IMG/VR virus record: IMGVR_UViG_3300021957_004192
Span: 1 to 24,977 of that record
Direction: 5' to 3' (one strand)
Length of the DNA: 24,977 bases
Source of the DNA: a virus
In this document: in pieces, positions 14,871 through 20,950 of the stretch
How positions within the stretch are numbered: position 1 is the stretch's first letter
Layout: every line of letters begins with the position of its first letter
Notes under the pieces: generated by a model
Seen by the model: only the letters and a program-made list of their open reading frames with translations
What the model was told of the DNA's origin: nothing
The model's database searches: none
Program-made: the position numbers and the translations under genes

Positions 14871-14877
14871 AAACATA

Positions 14878-14906
14878 TTGCATATCACAACAAAATTCAG
14901 TATAAT
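14878..14906 (+). promoter_or_regulatory. Early promoter of the lipoprotein-FlgT-ClpX-bS21 operon
   Basis: TTGCAT at 14878-14883 and TATAAT at 14901-14906 have a 17-base spacer. The four genes that follow (14946-18137) are spaced by -4 to 13 bases and have no clear internal promoter or terminator. Confidence 0.88.
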
Positions 14907-14945
14907 ACTAGTGTTAATTAAATAAAACCCAAGTTAGGAGGGTGT

Positions 14946-15674
14946 ATGAAAAATGTAAACACAGTAATATTGGTCGCGGTTCTAGCGTTGACAACAACAG
15001 GTTGTTCAATGTTTGGAAGTAAAGCAGACCAAGTTGATGTCCCAAAAAGAAACGCTATCAACAACCAAGAATTTAGTACATTCTTTGAAGATGATGGTAT
15101 AAAAGTTAATTGGAAATGCACAGATAGAGATTGGTTTCCTTCAATGGGATTTTCTTGTGAAAAGAAAGAACTAAAATCTATTGAGATCACTGTAACTGAA
15201 CCTACAGGGGGCGGAACTAATATGACAGCAAGTAATGCTCAACGTATTGGTGAAGAAGAAGTAAGAGCAAAACTTGCTACGTTCATTGCTGGCGAAACAG
15301 AAACAGAAACAATAACTAATATTGTTGGTAAAGCAAATGAAATGCAAGATGATTCTTATAGGAATCCAATTGCAGGGACTGGGCAAACAGCAGGTAGTAG
15401 ACCTGACATACCAGCAGTAATTGGAATGCAAAGCAGATCATCAAATGCTCCAATAGATCCTAATACACCTAACATGAATTTTGCAGTAACATCGAATAGT
15501 CATTCGACTGCAAGAGAAGTGCAAACAATGATCAGAACTCAAGCACAGATCATCACACGTGGGTTAGCATTTGAGTATGACAAAGTAGATGATCAACTAC
15601 TACAAGTAACTGGTATCTGGAGCAAAGATACAGCAGAAGATATTCAAACTCAAATCAGTTCATATTTTAATTAA
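14946..15674 (+). CDS. Exported lipoprotein, possibly LPP20/FlgP-like
   Basis: TAGGAGGGTGT before the ATG is a strong ribosome binding site. The 242-residue product has a lipoprotein signal with lipobox TTGC (Cys20) and Ser at +2, which predicts the outer membrane. The mature part contains a segment with Ala/Arg-rich helix and strand pattern (NAQRIGEEEVRAKLATFIAG), a disordered Gly/Pro/Asn-rich middle and a C-terminal block IITRGLAFEYDKVDDQLLQV. The pattern is loosely like LPP20-family lipoproteins, which often pair with FlgT-like proteins. I give the family low confidence. It is the first gene of the operon that ends in clpX and rpsU. Confidence 0.75.
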   Translation: MKNVNTVILVAVLALTTTGCSMFGSKADQVDVPKRNAINNQEFSTFFEDDGIKVNWKCTDRDWFPSMGFSCEKKELKSIEITVTEPTGGGTNMTASNAQRIGEEEVRAKLATFIAGETETETITNIVGKANEMQDDSYRNPIAGTGQTAGSRPDIPAVIGMQSRSSNAPIDPNTPNMNFAVTSNSHSTAREVQTMIRTQAQIITRGLAFEYDKVDDQLLQVTGIWSKDTAEDIQTQISSYFN

Positions 15675-15687
15675 AAGGAGTTTTAAT

Positions 15688-16644
15688 ATGAGAAGCATCC
15701 TTCTCTTACTCCTAACTCTAACGTCTTCCCCAGCAATTGCAATCGTAGTTGATGGGGAAGGTGTCTCTTTAATAGATGCCCAAGATCATGCAAGAAGACA
15801 AGCAATAACACAAATTGTTGGTGCTCTAGTAGACACTGAACGAGTTGTTGTTAATCGCAAACTTGTTGTTAATCAAATACTAACATACAGTGCAGGGTAT
15901 ATTGTTAAAGAAGTGATCTTGGAGCATTACAGCATTCCTCACTATGATACACCAGGCGAGAGACACTTTGTTAAATTAGATGTAGAAGTTAAATCAAGTA
16001 GACTAAAGGACTTTGTTCTTAGTAAGACTGAAGGTACTTTGGACTTTGATGCAAATAACATAAAATTACAAATAGAATCTTACAACAAACAACTAATTGA
16101 TGCTGATACACTAATAGATAACACTCTTAAGTATCACCTTAGTCATGCATATAATATTGATATTATTGATTACAACATTTCTACAGACGCAAGTAGAAAA
16201 GCATACATGACTATAACATATCAACAATCATGGAACCGTGAATTTGTAGATGCTATCGAAGAACTTGCAAAATTAATTGAGGTACCTCAGTTTACTGTCA
16301 GTCACTTAAAATTTAATGACCGTAAATATTATATCAGTGATCATATTCACATGAACAAATTCAGAGATACATTCTCTGGAGAAAAAACTGTAATGACTAT
16401 TAATTCTATGCGTAATGACGTTCTACTAAATAGATGTGTAGAGTTCGATATAAAACAACGTTGGCTTAAGTCATTGTATAGAGTTGTTAATAATGGATTT
16501 TCAGACATTGAATTCGACAAAAACAAAACATTAACTCAACAAGTGAGAATAGAAATTAAATTGGAAGAAATAGCAGTATTCCAAGACAACTCGTTGATAA
16601 ATATAAGGTTAGTACAAACTTGTCCACAATACAAAAGGAAGTAA
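15688..16644 (+). CDS. Periplasmic protein with FlgT N-terminal-like domain
   Basis: The 318-residue protein has a Sec signal peptide (MRSILLLLLTLTSSPAIA) with probable cleavage after AIA. Residues about 20-110 carry a pattern found in the FlgT N-terminal domain and related envelope proteins: VVDGEGVSLIDAQDHARRQA, a helix, ILTYSAGYIVKEVIL and a closing strand FVKLDVEVKSSRL. The remaining 200 residues are alpha/beta and unrecognised, with two Cys. In Vibrio FlgT works with the lipoproteins FlgO and FlgP at the flagellar base. The pairing here with a lipoprotein one gene upstream is suggestive. AAAAGGAG precedes the start. Confidence 0.7.
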   Translation: MRSILLLLLTLTSSPAIAIVVDGEGVSLIDAQDHARRQAITQIVGALVDTERVVVNRKLVVNQILTYSAGYIVKEVILEHYSIPHYDTPGERHFVKLDVEVKSSRLKDFVLSKTEGTLDFDANNIKLQIESYNKQLIDADTLIDNTLKYHLSHAYNIDIIDYNISTDASRKAYMTITYQQSWNREFVDAIEELAKLIEVPQFTVSHLKFNDRKYYISDHIHMNKFRDTFSGEKTVMTINSMRNDVLLNRCVEFDIKQRWLKSLYRVVNNGFSDIEFDKNKTLTQQVRIEIKLEEIAVFQDNSLINIRLVQTCPQYKRK

Positions 16645-16647
16645 TTA

Positions 16648-17850
16648 ATGAGCAATGACAAAAGTACTGACAGTTGTTCCTTTTGTAGTCAAACAAAAGA
16701 ATCTGTGAACAAACTGATCGTTGGAGAAAACGTATCTATTTGTTCTGACTGCGTTTTGTTGTGCCAGAATCTTATAGAAGAGGAATCAGAAACTGCCAGT
16801 CAACCAGATCCTAAGCCCAAAGTCATAGACCCGTATGCCGTTATGAGACATTTGGATAGATGGGTTGTGGGACAAAACTCAGCAAAACAAGTATTATCAA
16901 TTGCTATTTCAAATCATTACAAACGTGTTTACAATCCACCCCCAGTAGGATTAGATATTCATAAAGGCAATGTTCTTTTATTAGGTCCAACTGGTTGTGG
17001 TAAAACATTATTAGCAAAGTCAGTAGCAAAGTATTTAGATGTTCCTTTCATTGTGGCTGATGCTACGACACTCACAGAAGCAGGATATGTAGGTGATGAT
17101 GTAGAAAGCATGTTAAGTGTATTGTTAGCAAAGGCTGGCAATGACGTAGCAAAGGCAGAACGTGGCATCATTTTTATCGATGAAATAGACAAAGTAGCAC
17201 GTAAGAGTGAAAATGTCTCTATAACACGTGACGTGAGCGGAGAGGGCGTCCAACAAGCCCTTCTGAAGATTGTCGAGGGTACAATATGTCGAGTTGCAGA
17301 ACAAGGTAAACGTAAACACCCACAAGAACCTTTGATTGAAATTAACACTAAGAACATATTGTTTATTGCAGGCGGTGCCTTTGATGGATTGCAAGATGTA
17401 ATTAGAAACAGAACAACAGGCACTTCTCTTGGATTTGGGAGTGAACTTAGTACAAAAGATGCTGGATTCCTTACAGATGTTACACCAGATGATCTAATGA
17501 GTTTTGGTATGATACCAGAGTTTATAGGTCGCTTCCCTACAACTATTACTGTAGAAGAACTAACCAAACAAGAACTTATCAAAGTATTAACATCAGTTAA
17601 AAACAATTTTATTGATCAATATACCTACTTGTTTAGTATTGATGAGATTGATTTATCATTCACTGATGATGCTATTGAAGAAATGGTTATTAACTGTATC
17701 AACAGCAAAACTGGTGCACGAGGATTACAAACTGAAATAGAAAGAGTATTGATGCCGCATATGTTCAATGCTGGAAAATATAAAAAGAAAGGTATAACTG
17801 AACTAAATATAGATAAAGAATCAATCATTAACCCTAAAAAAATTGCATGA
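16648..17850 (+). CDS. clpX: ClpX, AAA+ unfoldase of the ClpXP protease
   Basis: The 400-residue protein is a complete ClpX. The N-terminal zinc domain has Cys10, Cys13, Cys32 and Cys35. Walker A is GPTGCGKT at 113-120 and Walker B FIDEID has Asp178 and Glu179. Pore loop 1 is GYVG at 146-149, pore loop 2 includes RKH at 222-224, and sensor 2 is GARG at 356-359. The ClpP-docking loop is LGF at 261-263 (IGF in E. coli), which fits the allowed pattern, so it should bind a ClpP. The length is close to E. coli ClpX (424). AAAAGGAAG precedes the start. It overlaps rpsU as ATGA. ClpP and ClpS are encoded in the same window. Confidence 0.96.
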   Translation: MSNDKSTDSCSFCSQTKESVNKLIVGENVSICSDCVLLCQNLIEEESETASQPDPKPKVIDPYAVMRHLDRWVVGQNSAKQVLSIAISNHYKRVYNPPPVGLDIHKGNVLLLGPTGCGKTLLAKSVAKYLDVPFIVADATTLTEAGYVGDDVESMLSVLLAKAGNDVAKAERGIIFIDEIDKVARKSENVSITRDVSGEGVQQALLKIVEGTICRVAEQGKRKHPQEPLIEINTKNILFIAGGAFDGLQDVIRNRTTGTSLGFGSELSTKDAGFLTDVTPDDLMSFGMIPEFIGRFPTTITVEELTKQELIKVLTSVKNNFIDQYTYLFSIDEIDLSFTDDAIEEMVINCINSKTGARGLQTEIERVLMPHMFNAGKYKKKGITELNIDKESIINPKKIA

Positions 17851-18137
17851 CATATAATAACAATCATAAAAAGAACTTCAACTCGAAAAAGAAACCATTT
17901 GTCAAACAACCGCTGGGCAACAAAGTAATTGTTGTTGACGGCAACTTTGATTTTGCACTCCGAAAATTTAAAAAGAAAGTTCAGAACTCTGGGTTGATGG
18001 ACGATATAAGAAAAAATGAATTCTTTGAGAAGCCAACTAATAAGAGAAAGATTAAAAAAGCAATGGCTGTCAAACGTGAAAAGAAAAGACAGTCACTTCA
18101 AAGACCACCACCTCGCACACCAGGAAATCGCTGGTAG
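17847..18137 (+). CDS. rpsU: Ribosomal protein bS21
   Basis: From residue about 35 the product follows bS21 closely: DGNFDFALRKFKKKVQNSGL, then RKNEFFEKPTNKRKIKKAMA and VKREKKR. The corresponding E. coli segments are [20 protein letters not shown] and [20 protein letters not shown]. At 96 residues it is longer than E. coli bS21 (71) because of a basic Asn/Lys-rich N-terminal extension. bS21 sits near the anti-Shine-Dalgarno end of 16S rRNA and affects initiation. Phage-encoded bS21 is known from marine phages, including pelagiphages. It is translationally coupled to clpX and should be expressed early. It could exchange into host ribosomes to favour phage messages. Confidence 0.93.
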   Translation: MTYNNNHKKNFNSKKKPFVKQPLGNKVIVVDGNFDFALRKFKKKVQNSGLMDDIRKNEFFEKPTNKRKIKKAMAVKREKKRQSLQRPPPRTPGNRW

Positions 18138-18196
18138 TCAATTGTGATAAATTGTAACATTTAGTACTTTTTTCATTTTACACCCCTAATAGTTAA

Positions 18197-18203
18197 GTAA
18201 ATA
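18197..18203 (+). promoter_or_regulatory. Weak late promoter candidate (GTAAATA)
   Basis: AAGTAAATAGAG lies 25 bases before the small lipoprotein gene. It departs from the usual form at the second base of the core. A CCTCGAGG palindrome (18213-18220) lies between it and the ribosome binding site. Confidence 0.3.
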
Positions 18204-18228
18204 GAGTTACAACCTCGAGGGGAAAGAA

Positions 18229-18402
18229 ATGAAAAAATTAATATTGCTAGTAAGTAGTATTATCATAACAGGATGCACTAGTTCAGGATACAATGGTTCG
18301 CATGAGTTCGATTGGATGCCTGCACAAGTAGTTTGGGAAAACAATATTAGAAACTGTAGAAGTGCAGACTACTGCCGAGCAGAAATGTTGTTTGTAAGAT
18401 AA
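18229..18402 (+). CDS. Small lipoprotein, 57 residues
   Basis: A strong ribosome binding site (GAGGGGAAAG) precedes MKKLILLVSSIIITGC, a textbook short lipoprotein signal with lipobox ITGC (Cys16) and Thr at +2. The mature peptide is only 42 residues with two further Cys (NCRSADYC) that could form a disulfide in the periplasm. Small phage lipoproteins can act as receptor-blocking exclusion factors (T5 Llp) or as outer-membrane spanin subunits. Neither is favoured by the sequence: it is not Pro-rich as many Rz1 proteins are, and no inner-membrane partner is adjacent. Confidence 0.75.
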   Translation: MKKLILLVSSIIITGCTSSGYNGSHEFDWMPAQVVWENNIRNCRSADYCRAEMLFVR

Positions 18403-18433
18403 TCTATTAAAAAACTAATTAGTGATTACAAAT

Positions 18434-18441
18434 GATAAATA
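18434..18441 (+). promoter_or_regulatory. Late promoter element (GATAAATA) of hsp20
   Basis: TGATAAATAG stands 85 bases before the hsp20 start. With T4 geometry transcription begins near 18447, at the base of the first leader hairpin. Confidence 0.6.
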
Positions 18442-18444
18442 GAT

Positions 18445-18491
18445 GTGTGAGAAGATAGGTTTCTGATCACACTGGATGCCGAAAGGGTCCA
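18445..18491 (+). promoter_or_regulatory. Structured 5' leader of hsp20: two adjacent hairpins
   Basis: Hairpin 1 pairs GTGTGA (18445-18450) with TCACAC (18467-18472). Hairpin 2 begins on the next base: TGGAT (18473-18477) pairs with GTCCA (18487-18491), with one G-T pair, and two more C-G pairs close a GAAA tetraloop. The absence of a spacer allows coaxial stacking. The ribosome binding site AAAGGAG is 22 bases further on. It may stabilise the message or act as a thermosensor or riboswitch-like leader. I could not match it to a known RNA family. Confidence 0.45.
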
Positions 18492-18526
18492 AACAATTAA
18501 TCTTGCTTTATTAAAGGAGAAACAAT

Positions 18527-18979
18527 ATGACAAGCAATATACCAACCTTCCGTCTAAATCACTTAGACATTCCAAACATTCACAAATTCGGAATCGGCTT
18601 CGATTCTATATTTGAGGATATTCATCGATTAGCATCAGTAACAGGAAAGGATAATTATCCCCCTTACAATGTTATCAAAATTGACGATGATCATTTCTTT
18701 ATTGAACTAGCACTTGCTGGTATCCCTAGAGATGCACTCGATATCGAGGTAGATCAAAATCAACTAACTATTTCTACAGAAAAAGCAGAATCTGATGAAG
18801 AACTAGAATACTTACACAAAGGTATTAGTCAGAGAGGCTTTAGTAGATCATTCACACTTGCCGATCACGTAGTTGTGAAAGGTGCTGATATGATTGATGG
18901 CGTCTTAAAGATTAGCCTAGAACGTCAACTTCCTGAAGAACTAAAACCCAGAAAGATTGACATTTCTTCTGCTAAATAG
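18527..18979 (+). CDS. Small heat shock protein, Hsp20 / IbpA type
   Basis: The 150-residue product is an alpha-crystallin-type holdase. The N-terminal arm (about 40 residues) includes FGIGFDSIFEDIHRL. The core domain spans about 45-140 with YPPYNVIKIDDDHFFIELAL, AGIPRDALDIEVDQNQLTIS, YLHKGISQRGFSRSFTLADH and the conserved A-x-x-x-x-G-V-L motif as ADMIDGVLKISL, followed by the C-terminal tail. Hsp20 genes are common in T4-like marine phages and probably keep virion proteins soluble during assembly. It has a late promoter and a strong ribosome binding site (AAAGGAG). Its stop TAG is part of the next late element. Confidence 0.93.
   Translation: MTSNIPTFRLNHLDIPNIHKFGIGFDSIFEDIHRLASVTGKDNYPPYNVIKIDDDHFFIELALAGIPRDALDIEVDQNQLTISTEKAESDEELEYLHKGISQRGFSRSFTLADHVVVKGADMIDGVLKISLERQLPEELKPRKIDISSAK
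18972..18978 (+). promoter_or_regulatory. Late promoter element (CTAAATA) of clpS, overlapping the hsp20 stop
   Basis: The codons GCT AAA TAG that end hsp20 spell the late core GCTAAATAG. The predicted start is near 18984, 64 bases before the clpS ATG. Confidence 0.5.
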
Positions 18980-18995
18980 TATTATAGTGGTATGT

Positions 18996-19019
18996 TGTGC
19001 GTAGTTTCGGCTACGCACA
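18996..19019 (+). terminator. Strong hairpin between hsp20 and clpS (terminator or leader structure)
   Basis: TGTGCGTAG pairs perfectly with CTACGCACA around a TTTCGG loop. What follows (CTTTCACTC) is a poor T tract, so termination may be partial. If the late element at 18972 is used, the hairpin would instead lie in the 5' leader of clpS. Confidence 0.5.
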
Positions 19020-19047
19020 CTTTCACTCACTTAAGAAAGGAATTAAT

Positions 19048-19362
19048 ATGTCACAAGAATTTGAAACAACAACTGAGCAAAGAATTCAACCTAATCTTGC
19101 TTTACAAGAGCCGCCATTGTATAAAGTAGTTTATCTTAATGATGAAGTAACCACAATGGAGTTTGTTGTAGATTCTTTGTGTGAATTTTTTGATTATAAT
19201 CCAGACACTGCATCTAATATCACCACTGATATTCATTCTAATGGTAGTGCTATCGTGGCAGTCTTGCCATATGAAATCGCAGAACAAAAAGGTATTGAGG
19301 TAACACTTGATGCACGTTCTAAAGGTTTCCCTTTACAAGTCAGAGTAGAAGCAGAGGCTTAA
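19048..19362 (+). CDS. clpS: ClpS, N-degron adaptor for Clp proteases
   Basis: The start at 19048 has AAAGGA eight bases upstream; the longer frame from a GTG at 18997 runs through a hairpin. The 104-residue product has a 22-residue flexible N-terminal extension and then the ClpS core: PPLYKVVYLNDEVTTMEFVV, a helix, IHSNGSAIVAVLPYEIAEQK and a final strand. The N-degron pocket residues of E. coli ClpS (Asn34, Asp35, Met40, His66) are matched by N-D-E, the Met in TTMEF and the His in DIHSNG. ClpS normally hands substrates with N-terminal Leu, Phe, Tyr or Trp to ClpA or ClpC, not ClpX. No clpA is seen here. Confidence 0.94.
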   Translation: MSQEFETTTEQRIQPNLALQEPPLYKVVYLNDEVTTMEFVVDSLCEFFDYNPDTASNITTDIHSNGSAIVAVLPYEIAEQKGIEVTLDARSKGFPLQVRVEAEA

Positions 19363-20090
19363 ACTGAAATAGTTATTCTTTTAGGATAAAACTGACTGTT
19401 GTTCCCTTCTGAAGGATTACTAACTACTTGTAGATCAGTCTTACGTGGTAGAAGCAGAGTTGCATCTACTGGCTTTGTGTAAGATCCATATATCCAATGA
19501 CACACTTTGCCTTCAGTATCTGAATTCAATACTGTGTCTAATGGTATTTGATCTCCAACATATGGAGGAACTTCTCCAAAATAACAATTATCATTCGGCA
19601 CAGCATTAGTGACAAGAACAATCTTTTTAACATCTAAATGTCGTTGGAGTTTGTCGATAGTCTTATGTAAGAAACTCATATCATCTAAACGATATTGATT
19701 ATACTTAAGATCATCTATAGAAATTGATGTTCCCGGCTCATGTGCATTCTCCCAACAGTTTGCACCTACAACTGCTACCCCATCAACAATAATAATGTTA
19801 TGATGTAAAAGAATGACATTAGGGAGTTTTTTTGTTATGTTTTGAATATCAGAGGTTCGCTGATTAATGTTTTGTAACGGACTACTGTCATACTCAAGTA
19901 AACCAGGAGTGTAAAACACTCCTTGATAGAATCTACTTAAATGTGACAGTACATTGACCATCGTTTGAACATCACTGCTTATGTTCCCACTCAGTATGCA
20001 GTATAAACTCGTAGCCTTATCTTCCCAATTGAAATTATCATTGGGTTCTAAGTTTAAATCGCTGATTATATCGAACCCGATATCGAGCAT
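19359..20090 (-). CDS. Metallophosphoesterase-like protein without metal ligands
   Basis: The 243-residue protein follows the calcineurin-like phosphoesterase plan, but each metal-binding motif is changed. DxH becomes ISDLNLE, GD becomes LSGNIS, and GNHE becomes YTPGLLEYD. The TH motif becomes LVTNAVPND, and GHTH becomes WIYGSYTK. The glycine-rich VAVVGANCW strand is kept. This suggests a folded but catalytically inactive protein with a structural or binding role. I recall similar proteins in T4-like cyanophages. It follows the Lys-rich membrane protein gene on the minus strand after six bases and should share its late promoter. Its stop overlaps the clpS stop tail to tail (TTAA). Confidence 0.72.
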   Translation of the reverse strand: MLDIGFDIISDLNLEPNDNFNWEDKATSLYCILSGNISSDVQTMVNVLSHLSRFYQGVFYTPGLLEYDSSPLQNINQRTSDIQNITKKLPNVILLHHNIIIVDGVAVVGANCWENAHEPGTSISIDDLKYNQYRLDDMSFLHKTIDKLQRHLDVKKIVLVTNAVPNDNCYFGEVPPYVGDQIPLDTVLNSDTEGKVCHWIYGSYTKPVDATLLLPRKTDLQVVSNPSEGNNSQFYPKRITISV

Positions 20091-20096
20091 AAAAGT

Positions 20097-20339
20097 TTAC
20101 TTCTTGGCTGTGGTAGTTTTTTTAGCAGTCTTTTTAGGTGCTGTTTTCTTAGCAACCGTTTTCTTAGGTGCCGCTTTTTTCTTAGGTGCAGGTTTTTTCT
20201 TTGCAACTTTTAAAGCAGGAGGTGTTCTTGGTGCTGATGGTTTCCCATGCCCACCTGATGCGGGTTTACTTTCGTCTTTCTTAATGAAACCGAAATAAAC
20301 AACTGCTACAGCAACTACTGCTATAATAATATATTCCAT
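20097..20339 (-). CDS. Small membrane-anchored protein with histone H1-like tail
   Basis: I chose the ATG at 20339 because GGAG stands seven bases upstream of it; the ATG at 20351 contains that GGAG. The 80-residue product has an N-terminal membrane helix (MEYIIIAVVAVAVVYFGF), a short Gly/Pro linker, and about 35 residues made mostly of Lys, Ala, Pro and Thr (KKKPAPKKKAAPKKTVAKK and similar). The tail resembles histone H1 C-terminal tails and would bind DNA, RNA or acidic lipids. A perfect late element precedes it. The low-complexity tail could allow slippage-driven length change. Confidence 0.75.
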   Translation of the reverse strand: MEYIIIAVVAVAVVYFGFIKKDESKPASGGHGKPSAPRTPPALKVAKKKPAPKKKAAPKKTVAKKTAPKKTAKKTTTAKK

Positions 20340-20369
20340 TTGTATCTCCATTGATTTATAATACTCTAG

Positions 20370-20377
20370 TATTTATA
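20370..20377 (-). promoter_or_regulatory. Perfect T4-type late promoter (TATAAATA, minus strand)
   Basis: On the minus strand TATAAATACT is the exact T4 late consensus. Transcription would begin near 20364, leaving a 25-base leader with GGAG before the ATG at 20339. It is divergent from the plus-strand element at 20407. Confidence 0.7.
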
Positions 20378-20406
20378 TAAAATAATAGTGGTCTGTATTT
20401 TCTTCA

Positions 20407-20413
20407 CTAAATA
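20407..20413 (+). promoter_or_regulatory. Late promoter element (CTAAATA) overlapped by a palindrome
   Basis: ACTAAATACC precedes the SprT-like gene. The perfect inverted repeat ATACCTTT-AAC-AAAGGTAT (20411-20429) shares the last three bases of the element and spans the predicted start near 20419, as an operator would. Confidence 0.55.
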
Positions 20414-20435
20414 CCTTTAACAAAGGTATCATAGC

Positions 20436-20939
20436 ATGAATAGATCAAAGGCTGAACGACTGCTAAAGCATTGGCTTAGTGAAGAATTACCTTCAATCTC
20501 TAAACAAAAGAAACAGCCATTTAGACCAACAATCCCAGAAATAAAAGAAGCATGGAAAGTACTTAACGTTCTATGTTTCAATAGTGAATTAAAAATGCCA
20601 GAATTCAGTTTACACTCTCGTAAATGGTGGTGGGCAATGTGTGTAAGCAACTCTGGAAGACCTATCAAATACAAAACAAAATCCAATTGTGAAATATGGT
20701 TAAGTGATAAATGGTTTTGCAGACAATGGTTTGTCGATACACTCGCACATGAAATGGCACATCAATATCAATGGGACATTGACGGAGTTAAACGTGTTAA
20801 GAAAGGTTGGGATCCTATCATGTCTCATGGTCCTACATTTTTTAAACATAGAGAAAAAATGAAATCATATGGACTTTATTTAAAAATTGCACACAAAAAT
20901 GACAAGTGGTTTCAATATCAATGTCTTAAAAAATGCTGA
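20436..20939 (+). CDS. SprT-like zinc metalloprotease
   Basis: The 167-residue product carries HEMAH at 105-109 (Glu as catalytic base, two His as zinc ligands) and a third likely ligand His131 in MSHGPTFF, the arrangement of SprT/Spartan-type proteases. The helix before it (WFVDTLAHEMAH) and the upstream LCFNSELKMPEF segment also match the family. No C-terminal zinc ribbon is obvious. Spartan digests proteins crosslinked to DNA. In a phage it could clear DNA or process proteins during packaging; this is inferred. The stop TGA overlaps the next late element. It has a late promoter with a palindrome. Confidence 0.85.
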   Translation: MNRSKAERLLKHWLSEELPSISKQKKQPFRPTIPEIKEAWKVLNVLCFNSELKMPEFSLHSRKWWWAMCVSNSGRPIKYKTKSNCEIWLSDKWFCRQWFVDTLAHEMAHQYQWDIDGVKRVKKGWDPIMSHGPTFFKHREKMKSYGLYLKIAHKNDKWFQYQCLKKC

Positions 20940-20945
20940 TAAATA
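20938..20945 (+). promoter_or_regulatory. Late promoter element (GATAAATA) with predicted start on the ATG
   Basis: TGATAAATAG includes the stop codon of the SprT-like gene. With T4 geometry the first transcribed base is about 20951, exactly the A of the next ATG, which implies a leaderless or nearly leaderless message. Confidence 0.55.
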
Positions 20946-20950
20946 GTATT

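Noticed and set aside
16959-17606. A 215-codon open frame on the minus strand opposite clpX
   Set aside because: It lies wholly inside a gene with full ClpX motifs, has no ribosome binding site or promoter, and its composition is that of a shadow frame.
18445-18491. Assignment of the hsp20 leader to a known riboswitch or phage RNA motif
   Set aside because: I could not recall a consensus that fits, so I report only the visible hairpins.
18997-19047. GTG-initiated extension of ClpS by 17 residues
   Set aside because: The extension runs through a perfect hairpin and has no ribosome binding site. The ATG at 19048 has AAAGGA and gives a normal ClpS length.
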